From positions 1 to 32,618 of the forward strand of contig CANHVO010000030.1 of assembly GCA_947463915.1 (NCBI GenBank): a DNA stretch of 32,618 nt, written 5' to 3'. The DNA is from Planctomycetaceae bacterium. GTDB taxonomy: Bacteria > Planctomycetota > Planctomycetia > Pirellulales > Pirellulaceae. The notes beneath the pieces were generated by a model. The model did no database searches and was not told the origin of the DNA. It saw nothing but the letters and a program-made list of their open reading frames with translations. The translations under genes were made by a program, and so were the position numbers. Of the stretch, positions 15,634-23,723 are shown piece after piece (the first letter of the stretch is position 1; every line of letters begins with the position of its first letter).

Positions 15634-16368
15634 GTGGAAATTTGGCCCGCAATCGATTTGCTTGGTGGCAAATGCGTGAGACTCCAGCAAGGAGACTACA
15701 ACCGAAACACCGTCTTTAGCGACTCTCCCGGCGAGGTTGCCTCGCGATGGTTCGACGCTGGCTCCGAGTTTCTTCATTGCGTGGATTTGGATGGTGCCAA
15801 GTCAGGTAGCATCGTCAACGAGACTGCAATTCTGAATATCGTGGCCGCAGCCGATGGCCGAGTAGTCCAATTGGGTGGCGGCGTTCGAAACGAAACAACC
15901 ATCGAGCGATTGCTCAAACTGGGGCTTTCGCGTCTAGTCGTCGGGACGGCCGCGCTCAAGGACCCCGCGTGGTTTGCAAAGATGTGCGAACTCTACCCTG
16001 GGCACCTCGTACTAGGACTCGACGCACTCAACGGAATGGTTGCGACGGAAGGCTGGCTCGAAAACTCAAAAACTTCCGCAAGTGAACTCGTGGATCGCGT
16101 TGCGCAACACACCAATGCCTGTGTGGCTGTTGTCTATACCGACATTTCGAAAGATGGAATGATGGCTGGTCCAAATTTCCAATCCTTGGCCGAAATTCAA
16201 TCAGCCAGTCCGTTTCCGGTGATCTGCTCGGGCGGTGTGACAACGATGCAGGATGTCCAGGCATTGATCCACCAAAAAACCGCTGGCGCAATCATCGGCC
16301 GTTCACTTTACGAAGGACAAATCCAACTCGACGAAGTGCTGAAACTGGCGAGTGCGGATCATTCCTAA
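15634..16368 (+). CDS. hisA: HisA, phosphoribosylformimino-5-aminoimidazole carboxamide ribotide isomerase
   Basis: 244 residues from GTG 15634, the usual length for HisA. The frame is open further upstream, but the conserved start (VEIWPAIDLLGGKCVRL) begins at this codon. It opens the ProFAR sugar to PRFAR, the fourth step of histidine synthesis, in the cytoplasm. Catalytic Asp8 (AIDLLGG) and Asp130 (LGLDALNG) are both present. The phosphate-binding loops GGGVR (81-85) and CSGGVTT, and the block VYTDISKDGMMAGPN, fit a complete TIM barrel. No other his genes lie beside it, so it is not part of a local his operon. Ribosome site weak (GAAAG). A palindrome begins 25 nt after the stop. Confidence 0.95.
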   Translation: MEIWPAIDLLGGKCVRLQQGDYNRNTVFSDSPGEVASRWFDAGSEFLHCVDLDGAKSGSIVNETAILNIVAAADGRVVQLGGGVRNETTIERLLKLGLSRLVVGTAALKDPAWFAKMCELYPGHLVLGLDALNGMVATEGWLENSKTSASELVDRVAQHTNACVAVVYTDISKDGMMAGPNFQSLAEIQSASPFPVICSGGVTTMQDVQALIHQKTAGAIIGRSLYEGQIQLDEVLKLASADHS

Positions 16369-16392
16369 GCCACGAAAACGATTGTGATCTAA

Positions 16393-16461
16393 TCGTATAC
16401 CAGTCAGCCGAAGGCATACTCCGTTCCTTCGACAGTACGCCTACGGCTGACTGTTAAACGA
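16393..16461. repeat. Palindrome family P1, copy A (after hisA)
   Basis: Left arm 16393-16420 (core CAGTCAGCCGAAGGCATACT) and right arm 16434-16461 (core AGTACGCCTACGGCTGACTG) with a 13-nt loop. The inner 20 positions pair except two; the outer part of the left arm is degenerate. It lies between the convergent ends of hisA and the gene at 16498. Confidence 0.85.
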
Positions 16462-16497
16462 ATGCAGGCTTCATTATTGACAGGTCGACTTAACGCA

Positions 16498-17568
16498 TTA
16501 GTTCTTGTCTTTGGTTCGCAGATATCGTAACCAACGGATATCTTCAGGCCCAAGCCGGGCCAACCCGTGAAGGTGCTCCTGGTCGACGACTTCGTCGTAT
16601 AGACTTAAAATCGCCTGAATCGATATTTGGTCGTATGGATTATCACCCGTTTTCAACTCGGCATCGCCCTCTGCATGGTCTAATTGCGAACCAAAGACGG
16701 GATCAAATTCGCTGTCTTCGGTACGTATGGCAATCGCAAGTTTGCGAAGCGTCGGATTGATGACCCGGACGACGTCGCTACCAGAGAATTGTTTGACCAC
16801 ATCGTTCTGCGCAGCCCGCACTTTGCTTTCGATGGCGGTCGCTTCCAAGGATGAGCCTGCGGCCCGGAGCCCATACTTCGCGAGGGTCGCGATTACGGAC
16901 GGAGCAAGGGCTTTGGCTGCGACAATGGCGCCCGCGATCGGATTGATGACTGCGATTGCAGTTCCTAGGGCCAACGCGCCATAGAAGAGTTGGCTATCGA
17001 TTTGGTCTAGTTGGTCTGCGATGCCGACCAAGGATTGTCCCATCCCTGAATTCGTCGTTTGGGAGGATTCGTTCTTTGCCAAGAGAGCCGATTGATCTAC
17101 AAGCAGTTTCCGTAACATGGCCTCCGATTCCAGATTCGCGAGGTGAATGAAGCGGCGTTTAGGCAGATCGTTGATCGGTGCGACATCTTTGGGCAGAACA
17201 CGAATCGTTGCAACCGAGTAGCCATCGAGAGCCAAAGCATATGGGACCAAAAAGAAATGCCGCTCATCGTACTTTCGGTCTCCATCAGTTTGGGCACTTA
17301 AGCTAAGCCATCTAGCGAGCCCGGTTGTATTGAGCATTCCTTGGCCCATCGAATTAACGGCCGATAGCGATTGAGAAACCGTGTTGGTTGCCCCATCGCG
17401 GAGTTGCAGAAAGGATTGCCCGAGAATAGACCAAGAACCCGAAATGGCTTGAAGTCCCTGCGCAATGACCGTCGACTTGGCCGGGGGGGCAGCGTGTTCG
17501 GTTTCGGGAGGAAGCGCATCGGAAGTTGGGATTGGATTCGGACTTTTCCCGTCGCTAGCCACGATCAA
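16498..17568 (-). CDS. Unknown protein with two hydrophobic segments, downstream of lptB
   Basis: 356 residues; I do not recognise a family. The N-terminal 35 residues are rich in Pro, Ala and Ser. A hydrophobic hairpin-like stretch at about 205-250 (LALGTAIAVINPIAGAIVAA, then LAPSVIATLAKYGLRAAG) could cross or dip into a membrane. The C-terminal part (about 260-356) is charged and probably soluble, ending EDIRWLRYLRTKDKN. The start TTG 17568 overlaps the lptB stop as TTGA. A GTG three codons on (17562) is also possible, and GGGAG upstream could serve either. The coupling to lptB suggests an envelope-related job, but nothing in the protein shows a role in lipopolysaccharide export. Confidence 0.75.
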   Translation of the reverse strand: MIVASDGKSPNPIPTSDALPPETEHAAPPAKSTVIAQGLQAISGSWSILGQSFLQLRDGATNTVSQSLSAVNSMGQGMLNTTGLARWLSLSAQTDGDRKYDERHFFLVPYALALDGYSVATIRVLPKDVAPINDLPKRRFIHLANLESEAMLRKLLVDQSALLAKNESSQTTNSGMGQSLVGIADQLDQIDSQLFYGALALGTAIAVINPIAGAIVAAKALAPSVIATLAKYGLRAAGSSLEATAIESKVRAAQNDVVKQFSGSDVVRVINPTLRKLAIAIRTEDSEFDPVFGSQLDHAEGDAELKTGDNPYDQISIQAILSLYDEVVDQEHLHGLARLGPEDIRWLRYLRTKDKN

Positions 17569-18293
17569 TTGTCTCCCTGGATGTTCCCCAAGTATTGCTT
17601 TCGAACCTCAGGGTGCTGCTTGACTTGCTCAGGAGTCCCCTCACACAGCACAGCCCCTTTGTTGATAACATAACAACGATCAACTGCCGCCAGAATTTCC
17701 AAAGCTGCGTGGTCTGTAATCAATATCGAGATCCCTGTATCCCTCAAATCGAAGATCGTCTGTTGAATGCTCTGCACTGTCACGGGATCGATCCCCGCAA
17801 AGGGTTCATCCAGCATAATGATTCGGGGATTTGAGACAAGACAACGAGCGATCTCCAGTCGACGTCGCTCCCCTCCCGATAACTTCGACGCGCGGGACCG
17901 ACGAATGTGCGTTATCTTGAACTGTTCCAGAAGCTCATTGGTTCTCTTCTTTCGATCGCTCCATCCGATGCCAAGCAACTCAAGCATGGCGGAGATGTTT
18001 TGTTCGACGGTCAGTCGACGAAAAACGCTCGACTCTTGGGCCAGATAGCCCATGCCGCCGTCGCGAGCGCGTCGATACATGGGCCAATAAGTTACCTCCT
18101 CGCCACCTAAGAATACTTGACCGCGGTCGGGCATGACCAAGCCACAAGTCATTCGAAAGCTAGTTGATTTTCCAGCTCCATTTGGCCCGAGGAGGCCAAC
18201 AATTTCAGCCTCGCCAACACGCATACTGACTCCGCTGACGACCTTTCGGCGACCGTATGTCTTTTCGAGTCCAACAACATTGAGAACATCCAT
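17565..18293 (-). CDS. lptB: LptB-type ATPase of the lipopolysaccharide export ABC transporter
   Basis: 242 residues, the normal LptB length. Motifs in order: Walker A GPNGAGKST near residue 36, Q-loop YLAQESSVF (the LptB-type AQE), signature LSGGERRRLEIAR, Walker B IIMLDEPFAGIDP and the H-loop ITDH. The blocks FAGIDPVTV and LAQE are typical of LptB and less so of branched-chain amino-acid ATPases. The protein powers extraction of lipopolysaccharide from the inner membrane with LptF, LptG and LptC, none of which is in the window. It stands 148 nt after lepB on the same strand and overlaps the next gene by 4 nt. The spacer after lepB contains only a small stem. An ATPase for another exporter is possible but less likely. 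Confidence 0.85.
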   Translation of the reverse strand: MDVLNVVGLEKTYGRRKVVSGVSMRVGEAEIVGLLGPNGAGKSTSFRMTCGLVMPDRGQVFLGGEEVTYWPMYRRARDGGMGYLAQESSVFRRLTVEQNISAMLELLGIGWSDRKKRTNELLEQFKITHIRRSRASKLSGGERRRLEIARCLVSNPRIIMLDEPFAGIDPVTVQSIQQTIFDLRDTGISILITDHAALEILAAVDRCYVINKGAVLCEGTPEQVKQHPEVRKQYLGNIQGDN

Positions 18294-18441
18294 GTTCTAC
18301 TTTCTTTCTTTTGACCTATTCGCCGCACCGCATTAGCGGCGGGTGTCCGTGTGAAAACTGGGGCCAACGCCCTTCGTCTCATTGTTTCTAATGTGTCTTC
18401 GATCAAGTCAGCAATCGCGTTAACGCGGGACTCTTCAAGAA

Positions 18442-20346
18442 CTATCGAATCAGTCCCATGCGTTGAACATTCGGAAGGAAGGGTACGGGCGCATTCCAGT
18501 AATGAGGCCAAAAGACCATCACTGCGCGTCCGATGAACAGACGCTCCGGGGAGTGATGCTCGTTCCAAGACCGGGCATCCGAACTCGCCGCGGAATTGTC
18601 CCCCATAGGGAAGTACCAGTCTTTTTCCATCGTGAATTCGCGATACTGTCGATTTTTGGCCATCGGACTGCATGCCCAGAGGTTTGCATCAGACAGAATA
18701 GCGTTTCGATAAAGCCCTTCTCGCGATATTTTTTTGCCCAGTGCCTCCGCTGTCAAGTTATGGAGATCTTTGGAATACTTCTCGATGTTTTCTAACGAAC
18801 TCGACTGACTGAGCGCACCAATAACGTCAGGGTAATCAAACAATCCGAGGCCTGGGTTTCCGTTGCCATGCGCGATGTAGTAGATGTCTCGGAAAGCACG
18901 GGCTCGCGAGAGCATCGCTCCACCTCCCTCGACTCCAATCGCGATAGGGGCAGCATCAAGTGGATTGTTGGGCGAGCTCTTCGGCACGCGGTTGGCAAGC
19001 GGCAAATAGGAGTCCGTTTGAAGATTGCCGCTTGGCGACCATTTCACAGGCTTGCCGTCCACCCACAAGACGAGCGTGTCGTCCACGTTTGCAAATCGCA
19101 GTCGGTGCTTTCCTCCTGCCCGGACGCTTGTCGTCGCAATTGCTTTGTTGGCTAACGCACCGCCTGCCTGCTCAAAGGCATCGATTAAGTTGCCATTGAG
19201 CGAGGCTGTTATAGTCGCTTCTCCAGTCTTGAGATCGATTCTGCATTCGTGCTCAACGCCCGCTTCAACCAAAAGCAAGGCCAATGATTGCGTGTCCCGA
19301 TCCGTTTTGATTTCGAACTCGGCGGCCAAATCTCCCGTCCAATGGATCCCATCATTTTCGAGCGGTCGATTGGAGACGAACCCAAAATGATTGGCGCGTC
19401 GAATCAAATTTTGGGCATCCGCTTGAAAATTCTCGCGGTCGACGCCAGACTCGGACGAATAGCTTGCATTGTAGGCTGTGAAATCCGTTATGAGTCGCGA
19501 TGACTGCGGTGGAATAGGTGCGGGCAACTTTCCAGTGGTCTCTACCGTTTCCCACGAAAACGGGTCGACGACATGATGGTAATAGCGAAGCCAATGAGTT
19601 GTACCGGTCGGAACCTTTGCAATCGAAGCCGACCACGTTTTTTCTGTTTGTTCAACGAGCCAAGTCGTTTCGGTGGCAGGAAATGGTTGCCATGCGCTAG
19701 GCAAACCTGCTTCGATGAGTGTCTTTGGTAAGTATTTGGTGTCGGACAATGGCTGAAGCATTGCATTGATAACGTGCGGTGGTTTTCTGGCGATTTCAAA
19801 AGCGCCATTGGCCGCATTGACGTCCGGGGATTCCGGGGTTTTCCGAACGAAGATGTTCCCCTCCTGAATGCGAATCGTCTCGTTAGGCCTACCAATACAT
19901 CGTTTGATGTAGTTCAAGCGAGCCGCTTCAATGAACTTAAAAACAATGACATCCCAACGCCTCGGCTGAGCCCATGCGTATGCAAGTTTGCTAACTAGAA
20001 TTCTGTCCCCAGAGAATGTTGCGTCGTTTGAATTGACGAACGGATTCGCAATTTGCGGTTTTCGGCAAAGAGGACAAGTCGTGCCGATCACCATCGTCTT
20101 CTTTCGAGCACCGACATCGTTGAACTCGTTGCTTGCGCCGCATTGATATTGGCATCCGCACTCCTCGCATCGAACGTCCTTATGCGCGCCCATCAGCGTC
20201 GGCGCCATTGAACCAGTGGGGATGACAAACGCTTCGGCTATAAACGCCTTGAAGAGCAACGCCAAGATAAAAGCAACCGCTAGACTTTCGATCGTCTCAC
20301 GGACGACCTGCAAGTCTGTTGAGTGAGTTTTCGTTGCCTCGGACAT
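18442..20346 (-). CDS. lepB: Signal peptidase I with a large inserted region
   Basis: 634 residues from ATG 20346 (bacterial LepB is usually 200-330). It removes signal peptides from exported proteins at the inner membrane. One membrane anchor lies at about 20-40, then the catalytic Ser46 in PTGSMAPTL, the box GDRILVSK at 113-120, and the catalytic Lys148 in NYIKRCIGRP. The last conserved box, GDNSAASSDARSW, comes only at 582, so about 400 residues separate blocks that normally lie close together. A cysteine cluster (C60, C63, C65, C69, then C91, C94) between the Ser and Lys boxes looks like a zinc ribbon. Within the insertion, WTGDLAAEFEI to LVLWVDGKPVKW resembles a LamG/concanavalin-like beta sandwich. 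The frame extends upstream to 20544 without support. First gene of a run with lptB. Confidence 0.92.
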   Translation of the reverse strand: MSEATKTHSTDLQVVRETIESLAVAFILALLFKAFIAEAFVIPTGSMAPTLMGAHKDVRCEECGCQYQCGASNEFNDVGARKKTMVIGTTCPLCRKPQIANPFVNSNDATFSGDRILVSKLAYAWAQPRRWDVIVFKFIEAARLNYIKRCIGRPNETIRIQEGNIFVRKTPESPDVNAANGAFEIARKPPHVINAMLQPLSDTKYLPKTLIEAGLPSAWQPFPATETTWLVEQTEKTWSASIAKVPTGTTHWLRYYHHVVDPFSWETVETTGKLPAPIPPQSSRLITDFTAYNASYSSESGVDRENFQADAQNLIRRANHFGFVSNRPLENDGIHWTGDLAAEFEIKTDRDTQSLALLLVEAGVEHECRIDLKTGEATITASLNGNLIDAFEQAGGALANKAIATTSVRAGGKHRLRFANVDDTLVLWVDGKPVKWSPSGNLQTDSYLPLANRVPKSSPNNPLDAAPIAIGVEGGGAMLSRARAFRDIYYIAHGNGNPGLGLFDYPDVIGALSQSSSLENIEKYSKDLHNLTAEALGKKISREGLYRNAILSDANLWACSPMAKNRQYREFTMEKDWYFPMGDNSAASSDARSWNEHHSPERLFIGRAVMVFWPHYWNAPVPFLPNVQRMGLIR

Positions 20347-20821
20347 GTCTGGTTTTTGTGGTAAAGGATTGGAGCAAATCGAAACCGAAGTGCTTGTTTT
20401 CAAGAGGAATTGACCTCCGAGTATAGCTGACTCAACCCTTTCGCGGCTGCGCTGGAAATATTGCAAATTTTGGGTCCGAATCGCCCCTTCGCGGCGCCAC
20501 CAAATTAGGGCGAAACCAATAGAACAACCGCCGCCACAAAACAACCTTTAAAGGCAACTAGCTTTCCCATGGCGACCAAAAACAGCTTCAAGTAGCAGGA
20601 TTCGCCAGGGTTCCGTGCGCGCTGAATTCTGGCGAATCCAGCGACGAATCGTGGTATATTTTCTCTGGTGCCCGCCTTACTGGAAGGTTGCACCTTTACG
20701 CAGACCATTACTTTCGCGACAATGCCAAGTTTTGCGACTATCGTAAATGCCAGCAATTCGAGCCAATGGGCCGAATGGTTGTAAGCCCTGAAATTAATGA
20801 CTGAGAAAGAAACGTATTCTT
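20347..20821. other. Divergent spacer between lepB and aceE
   Basis: A spacer of 475 nt with one copy of the nested palindromic element (20592-20690). Small reading frames here, including 83 codons on the minus strand (20505-20756), lack start signals. I found no convincing -35/-10 pair for aceE. Confidence 0.5.
20592..20690. repeat. Nested palindromic element, copy 2 (inverted relative to copy 1)
   Basis: The inner arms 20592-20613 (GTAGCAGGATTCGCCAGG) and 20624-20645 (GAATTCTGGCGAATCCAGCG) match the inner arms of copy 1. The flank ACGAATCGTGGTATATTTTC then GCCCGCCTTAC is the reverse complement of the left flank of copy 1 with scattered changes. The other outer arm is not recognisable. Confidence 0.7.
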
Positions 20822-23587
20822 ATGGCCGATGCGAGACTCTTAGGCGAAGTAGACCCTGCGGTGATGGCTGCATCCGGCCAAGTGGAATCACAGATCGATG
20901 TCGATCCTGCGGAAACCAGCGAATGGCTTGGGTCACTCGACTATGTCTTCAAAAGCAAAGGTGCCGATCGAGTACGTTATTTGGTCAAAGCGTTAGAGGA
21001 TCGCGCCCGCCGCGATGGGGTTGAAATACCGATCGAAACCAACACGCCTTATGTGAATACGATCCCACCGGACAAGCAACCCGCATATCCCGGCAATCGC
21101 GAAACCGAACGGCGAATCAAGAGCATTATTCGCTGGAACGCCATGGCGATGGTCGTTCGGGCCAACAAAAAAACAGATGGCCACGGTGGCCTTCTCGGCG
21201 GCGGAGTTGGCGGTCACATCAGCACCTTCGCCAGCAGCGCGACTCTGTACGAAGTTGCGTTCAACCACTTCTTCCGTGGACGTGGTGAATCGGGTTATTC
21301 GGGCGATTTGATTTACTTCCAAGGCCACGCGTCACCGGGCATGTACTCGAGAGCGTTCCTCGAAGGCCGATTGCCGGAAGCCAAATTGGAAAACTTCCGA
21401 CAAGAGTTGCAGCCTGAGGGTGGACTGTGCAGCTATCCGCACCCATGGCTAATGCCGGACTTCTGGGAATATCCAACGGTATCGATGGGCCTCGGCCCAA
21501 TCATGGCCATATATCAAGCTCGGTTCAACGAGTACCTCAAGGATCGCGAACTCAAGGATACATCGGGTCAAAAAGTTTGGGCTTTCCTCGGTGACGGCGA
21601 ATGCGATGAACCTGAGACACTCGGGGCCATCACGCTCGCATCGCGTGAGAAACTCGACAACCTCATTTTCGTCGTGAACTGCAATTTGCAACGGCTCGAC
21701 GGCCCGGTCCGTGGAAACGGCAAGATCATTCAAGAACTCGAAGCCATTTTCCGTGGCGCGGGCTGGAACGTGATCAAGGTAGTATGGGGCAGCGACTGGG
21801 ATGTCTTGTTGGCCAAAGATGAATCAGGACTTTTGGCAAAACGCATGACCGAAGTTGTCGATGGTCAGTACCAAAAGTACGTGGGCATGTCTGGCGCTTA
21901 CATCCGTGAACACTTCTTTGGCAAGTACCCCGAGCTTCTCAAACTTGTCGAGAATTATTCCGACGAAAAACTTGAGAAGATGAAACGGGGAGGTCACGAT
22001 CCCGAAAAGGTCTTCGCAGCTTACAAAGCCGCCGTCGAACACAAAGGCCAGCCTACCGTCATCTTGGCAAAGACGATCAAGGGCTATGGGCTTGGCGAAG
22101 CAGGCGAAGGACGAAACATTGCCCACAACCAAAAGAAGATGAACGACAAGGAACTGCTTGAGTTCCGCAGCCGATTTGGAATTCCGATCTCGGATGAGGA
22201 GGTTGCTCACGCTCCGTTTTACAAGCCACCAGCCTCGAGCCATGAAATCAAATACTTGCTCGACCGACGTTCGGTACTGGGCGGTTCCGTCCCAAGTCGC
22301 CCAACGGTCCATCCTAAAATCGCGACCCCCAAGCTCGAAGACTATCGGAAGTTCATGTCGACTCAGCTTGAGGGCAAGGCGATTAGCACGACCAACGGGT
22401 TCGTGCGTCTTCTCACGCGTTTGGTCAAGGACAGCACAATCGGTCAATACATTGTTCCGATTGTGCCCGATGAATCGCGAACGTTCGGGATGGAGGGGTT
22501 GTTCACGGAGATAGGCATCTACGCTCACGCTGGACAACTCTACGAACCAATCGATCGAAAAGACGCAGAGCAAAAGATTGGATACTACAAAGAAGCTCGC
22601 GACGGGCAAATTCTCGAAGAAGGAATCACCGAAGCGGGCTCCATGAGCAGCTTCAACGCCGCCGGCACCGCTTACTCGGCGCACGGCATCAACATGATTC
22701 CTTTTTATGTCTATTACTCCATGTTCGGATTCCAACGCGTTGGCGATTCGATTTGGGCGGCTGCCGACATGCGAGCCAAGGGTTTCTTGATCGGTGGAAC
22801 AGCGGGGCGAACAACGCTCAACGGAGAAGGACTCCAGCACCAAGACGGCCACAGTCATCTCAATGCCATGGCTTTCCCAACCGTACGTGCCTACGACCCA
22901 GCCTGGGCCTACGAAACGGCTGTTCTCGTGTTGGACGGAATGCGTCGACTCTATCAAGAAGACGAAACCGCGATCTACTACATCACCGTCCATAACGAAG
23001 ACTACGAAATGCCGGCGATGCCCGAAGGTGTCGAAGAAGGCATCATCCAGGGAATCTACAAATATGCTTCGAAAGAAGTACCGGGAGCCAAGGCTCGCGT
23101 ACAACTTTTCGGTAGCGGAGCGATCCTGCGGTACGCGTTGGATGCGCAAAAGATACTGGCAGAAAAGTACCAAGTTGCGAGCGATGTCTGGAGCGTGACC
23201 AGTTACACACAACTCCGCCGAGATGCCCAAACCTGCGAACGCTGGAACATGTTGCATCCCGACCAACCACCTCGCAAGAGCTACATCGAGACGGTTTTGG
23301 AGGGTGTCAAAGGTCCGATCATTTCGGCCAGCGACAACGTGCGTGCAGTTGGCGAACAATTGCTTCCGTACATCAACTCCGACTACTACGTCCTCGGTTG
23401 CGATGGACTTGGTCGCAGCGAAACACGCCAAGCGCTTCGTCGGCACTTCGAAGTCGACGCAGCCTCGATCACGATCGCAGCGTTGTACCGATTGAGCAAA
23501 CAAGGCGTAGTGCCTGGTAGCGAAGTCGCCAAGGCAATTCAAGACCTCGGCTTCGACCCAGAAAAACAAAACCCACTGTTTGCTTAG
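20822..23587 (+). CDS. aceE: Pyruvate dehydrogenase E1 component, homodimeric type
   Basis: 921 residues (E. coli AceE is 887). It decarboxylates pyruvate with thiamine diphosphate and passes the acetyl group to the lipoyl arm of E2. The thiamine-binding motif runs from GDGECDEPE (257-265) to FVVNCNLQ (283-290). The N-terminal block NTIPPDKQPAYPGN, the loop TDGHGGLLGGGVGGHIST and the C-terminal block QDGHSHLNAMAFP are all as in the AceE family, so the enzyme is the single-chain alpha2 type and not the split E1-alpha/beta type. The start ATG 20822 fits the family; the ribosome site is only AGAAAG. aceF follows after 136 nt, and the two are probably one transcript. The C-terminus keeps the family block GCDGLGRSETRQALRRHFEVD. 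Confidence 0.97.
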   Translation: MADARLLGEVDPAVMAASGQVESQIDVDPAETSEWLGSLDYVFKSKGADRVRYLVKALEDRARRDGVEIPIETNTPYVNTIPPDKQPAYPGNRETERRIKSIIRWNAMAMVVRANKKTDGHGGLLGGGVGGHISTFASSATLYEVAFNHFFRGRGESGYSGDLIYFQGHASPGMYSRAFLEGRLPEAKLENFRQELQPEGGLCSYPHPWLMPDFWEYPTVSMGLGPIMAIYQARFNEYLKDRELKDTSGQKVWAFLGDGECDEPETLGAITLASREKLDNLIFVVNCNLQRLDGPVRGNGKIIQELEAIFRGAGWNVIKVVWGSDWDVLLAKDESGLLAKRMTEVVDGQYQKYVGMSGAYIREHFFGKYPELLKLVENYSDEKLEKMKRGGHDPEKVFAAYKAAVEHKGQPTVILAKTIKGYGLGEAGEGRNIAHNQKKMNDKELLEFRSRFGIPISDEEVAHAPFYKPPASSHEIKYLLDRRSVLGGSVPSRPTVHPKIATPKLEDYRKFMSTQLEGKAISTTNGFVRLLTRLVKDSTIGQYIVPIVPDESRTFGMEGLFTEIGIYAHAGQLYEPIDRKDAEQKIGYYKEARDGQILEEGITEAGSMSSFNAAGTAYSAHGINMIPFYVYYSMFGFQRVGDSIWAAADMRAKGFLIGGTAGRTTLNGEGLQHQDGHSHLNAMAFPTVRAYDPAWAYETAVLVLDGMRRLYQEDETAIYYITVHNEDYEMPAMPEGVEEGIIQGIYKYASKEVPGAKARVQLFGSGAILRYALDAQKILAEKYQVASDVWSVTSYTQLRRDAQTCERWNMLHPDQPPRKSYIETVLEGVKGPIISASDNVRAVGEQLLPYINSDYYVLGCDGLGRSETRQALRRHFEVDAASITIAALYRLSKQGVVPGSEVAKAIQDLGFDPEKQNPLFA

Positions 23588-23601
23588 AGGCTTGTTGATA
23601 G

Positions 23602-23629
23602 TCGTTTAACATTCAGCCGAAGGCGTACT
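23602..23629 (+). repeat. Palindrome family P1, half copy B (between aceE and aceF)
   Basis: Only the left arm is present: TCGTTTAACATTCAGCCGAA followed by GGCGTACT, with one base different from the left arm at 26477 and two from that at 25350. The right arm is missing, so no long hairpin can form inside the aceEF transcript. Confidence 0.8.
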
Positions 23630-23723
23630 ATCGCCACCCAACCGCCAGCGAGGAGTTATTCCTCGCTCCGTGGGGCCCCTCCCAAACCCAAAACCAAACC
23701 CTTTTCCAAAAAATAGATTAGCT

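Noticed and set aside
15139-15777. A 212-codon minus-strand frame across the start of hisA
   Set aside because: Only the last 77 residues, from ATG 15369, look like protein (the esterase remnant). The part antisense to hisA has no start signal and no similarity.
17565-18293. LptB as the missing ATPase of the ABC-2 permease at 6194
   Set aside because: The genes are 10 kb apart in different units, and the ATPase has LptB-type motifs that serve LptFG.
18149-18673. A 174-codon minus-strand frame across the lepB end and lptB start
   Set aside because: It overlaps the conserved C-terminal box of LepB and the start of LptB in another frame; Ser/Arg-rich shadow translation.
20691-20821. Thiamine (TPP) riboswitch upstream of aceE
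   Set aside because: The conserved CUGAGA and paired arms of the THI box could not be found in the leader; the CTGAGA-like stretch near 20800 has no partner helices.
21824-23569. A 581-codon open frame on the minus strand across aceE
   Set aside because: It is fully antisense to a strongly conserved gene, and its translation shows no domain. Codon bias in aceE leaves the opposite strand open.
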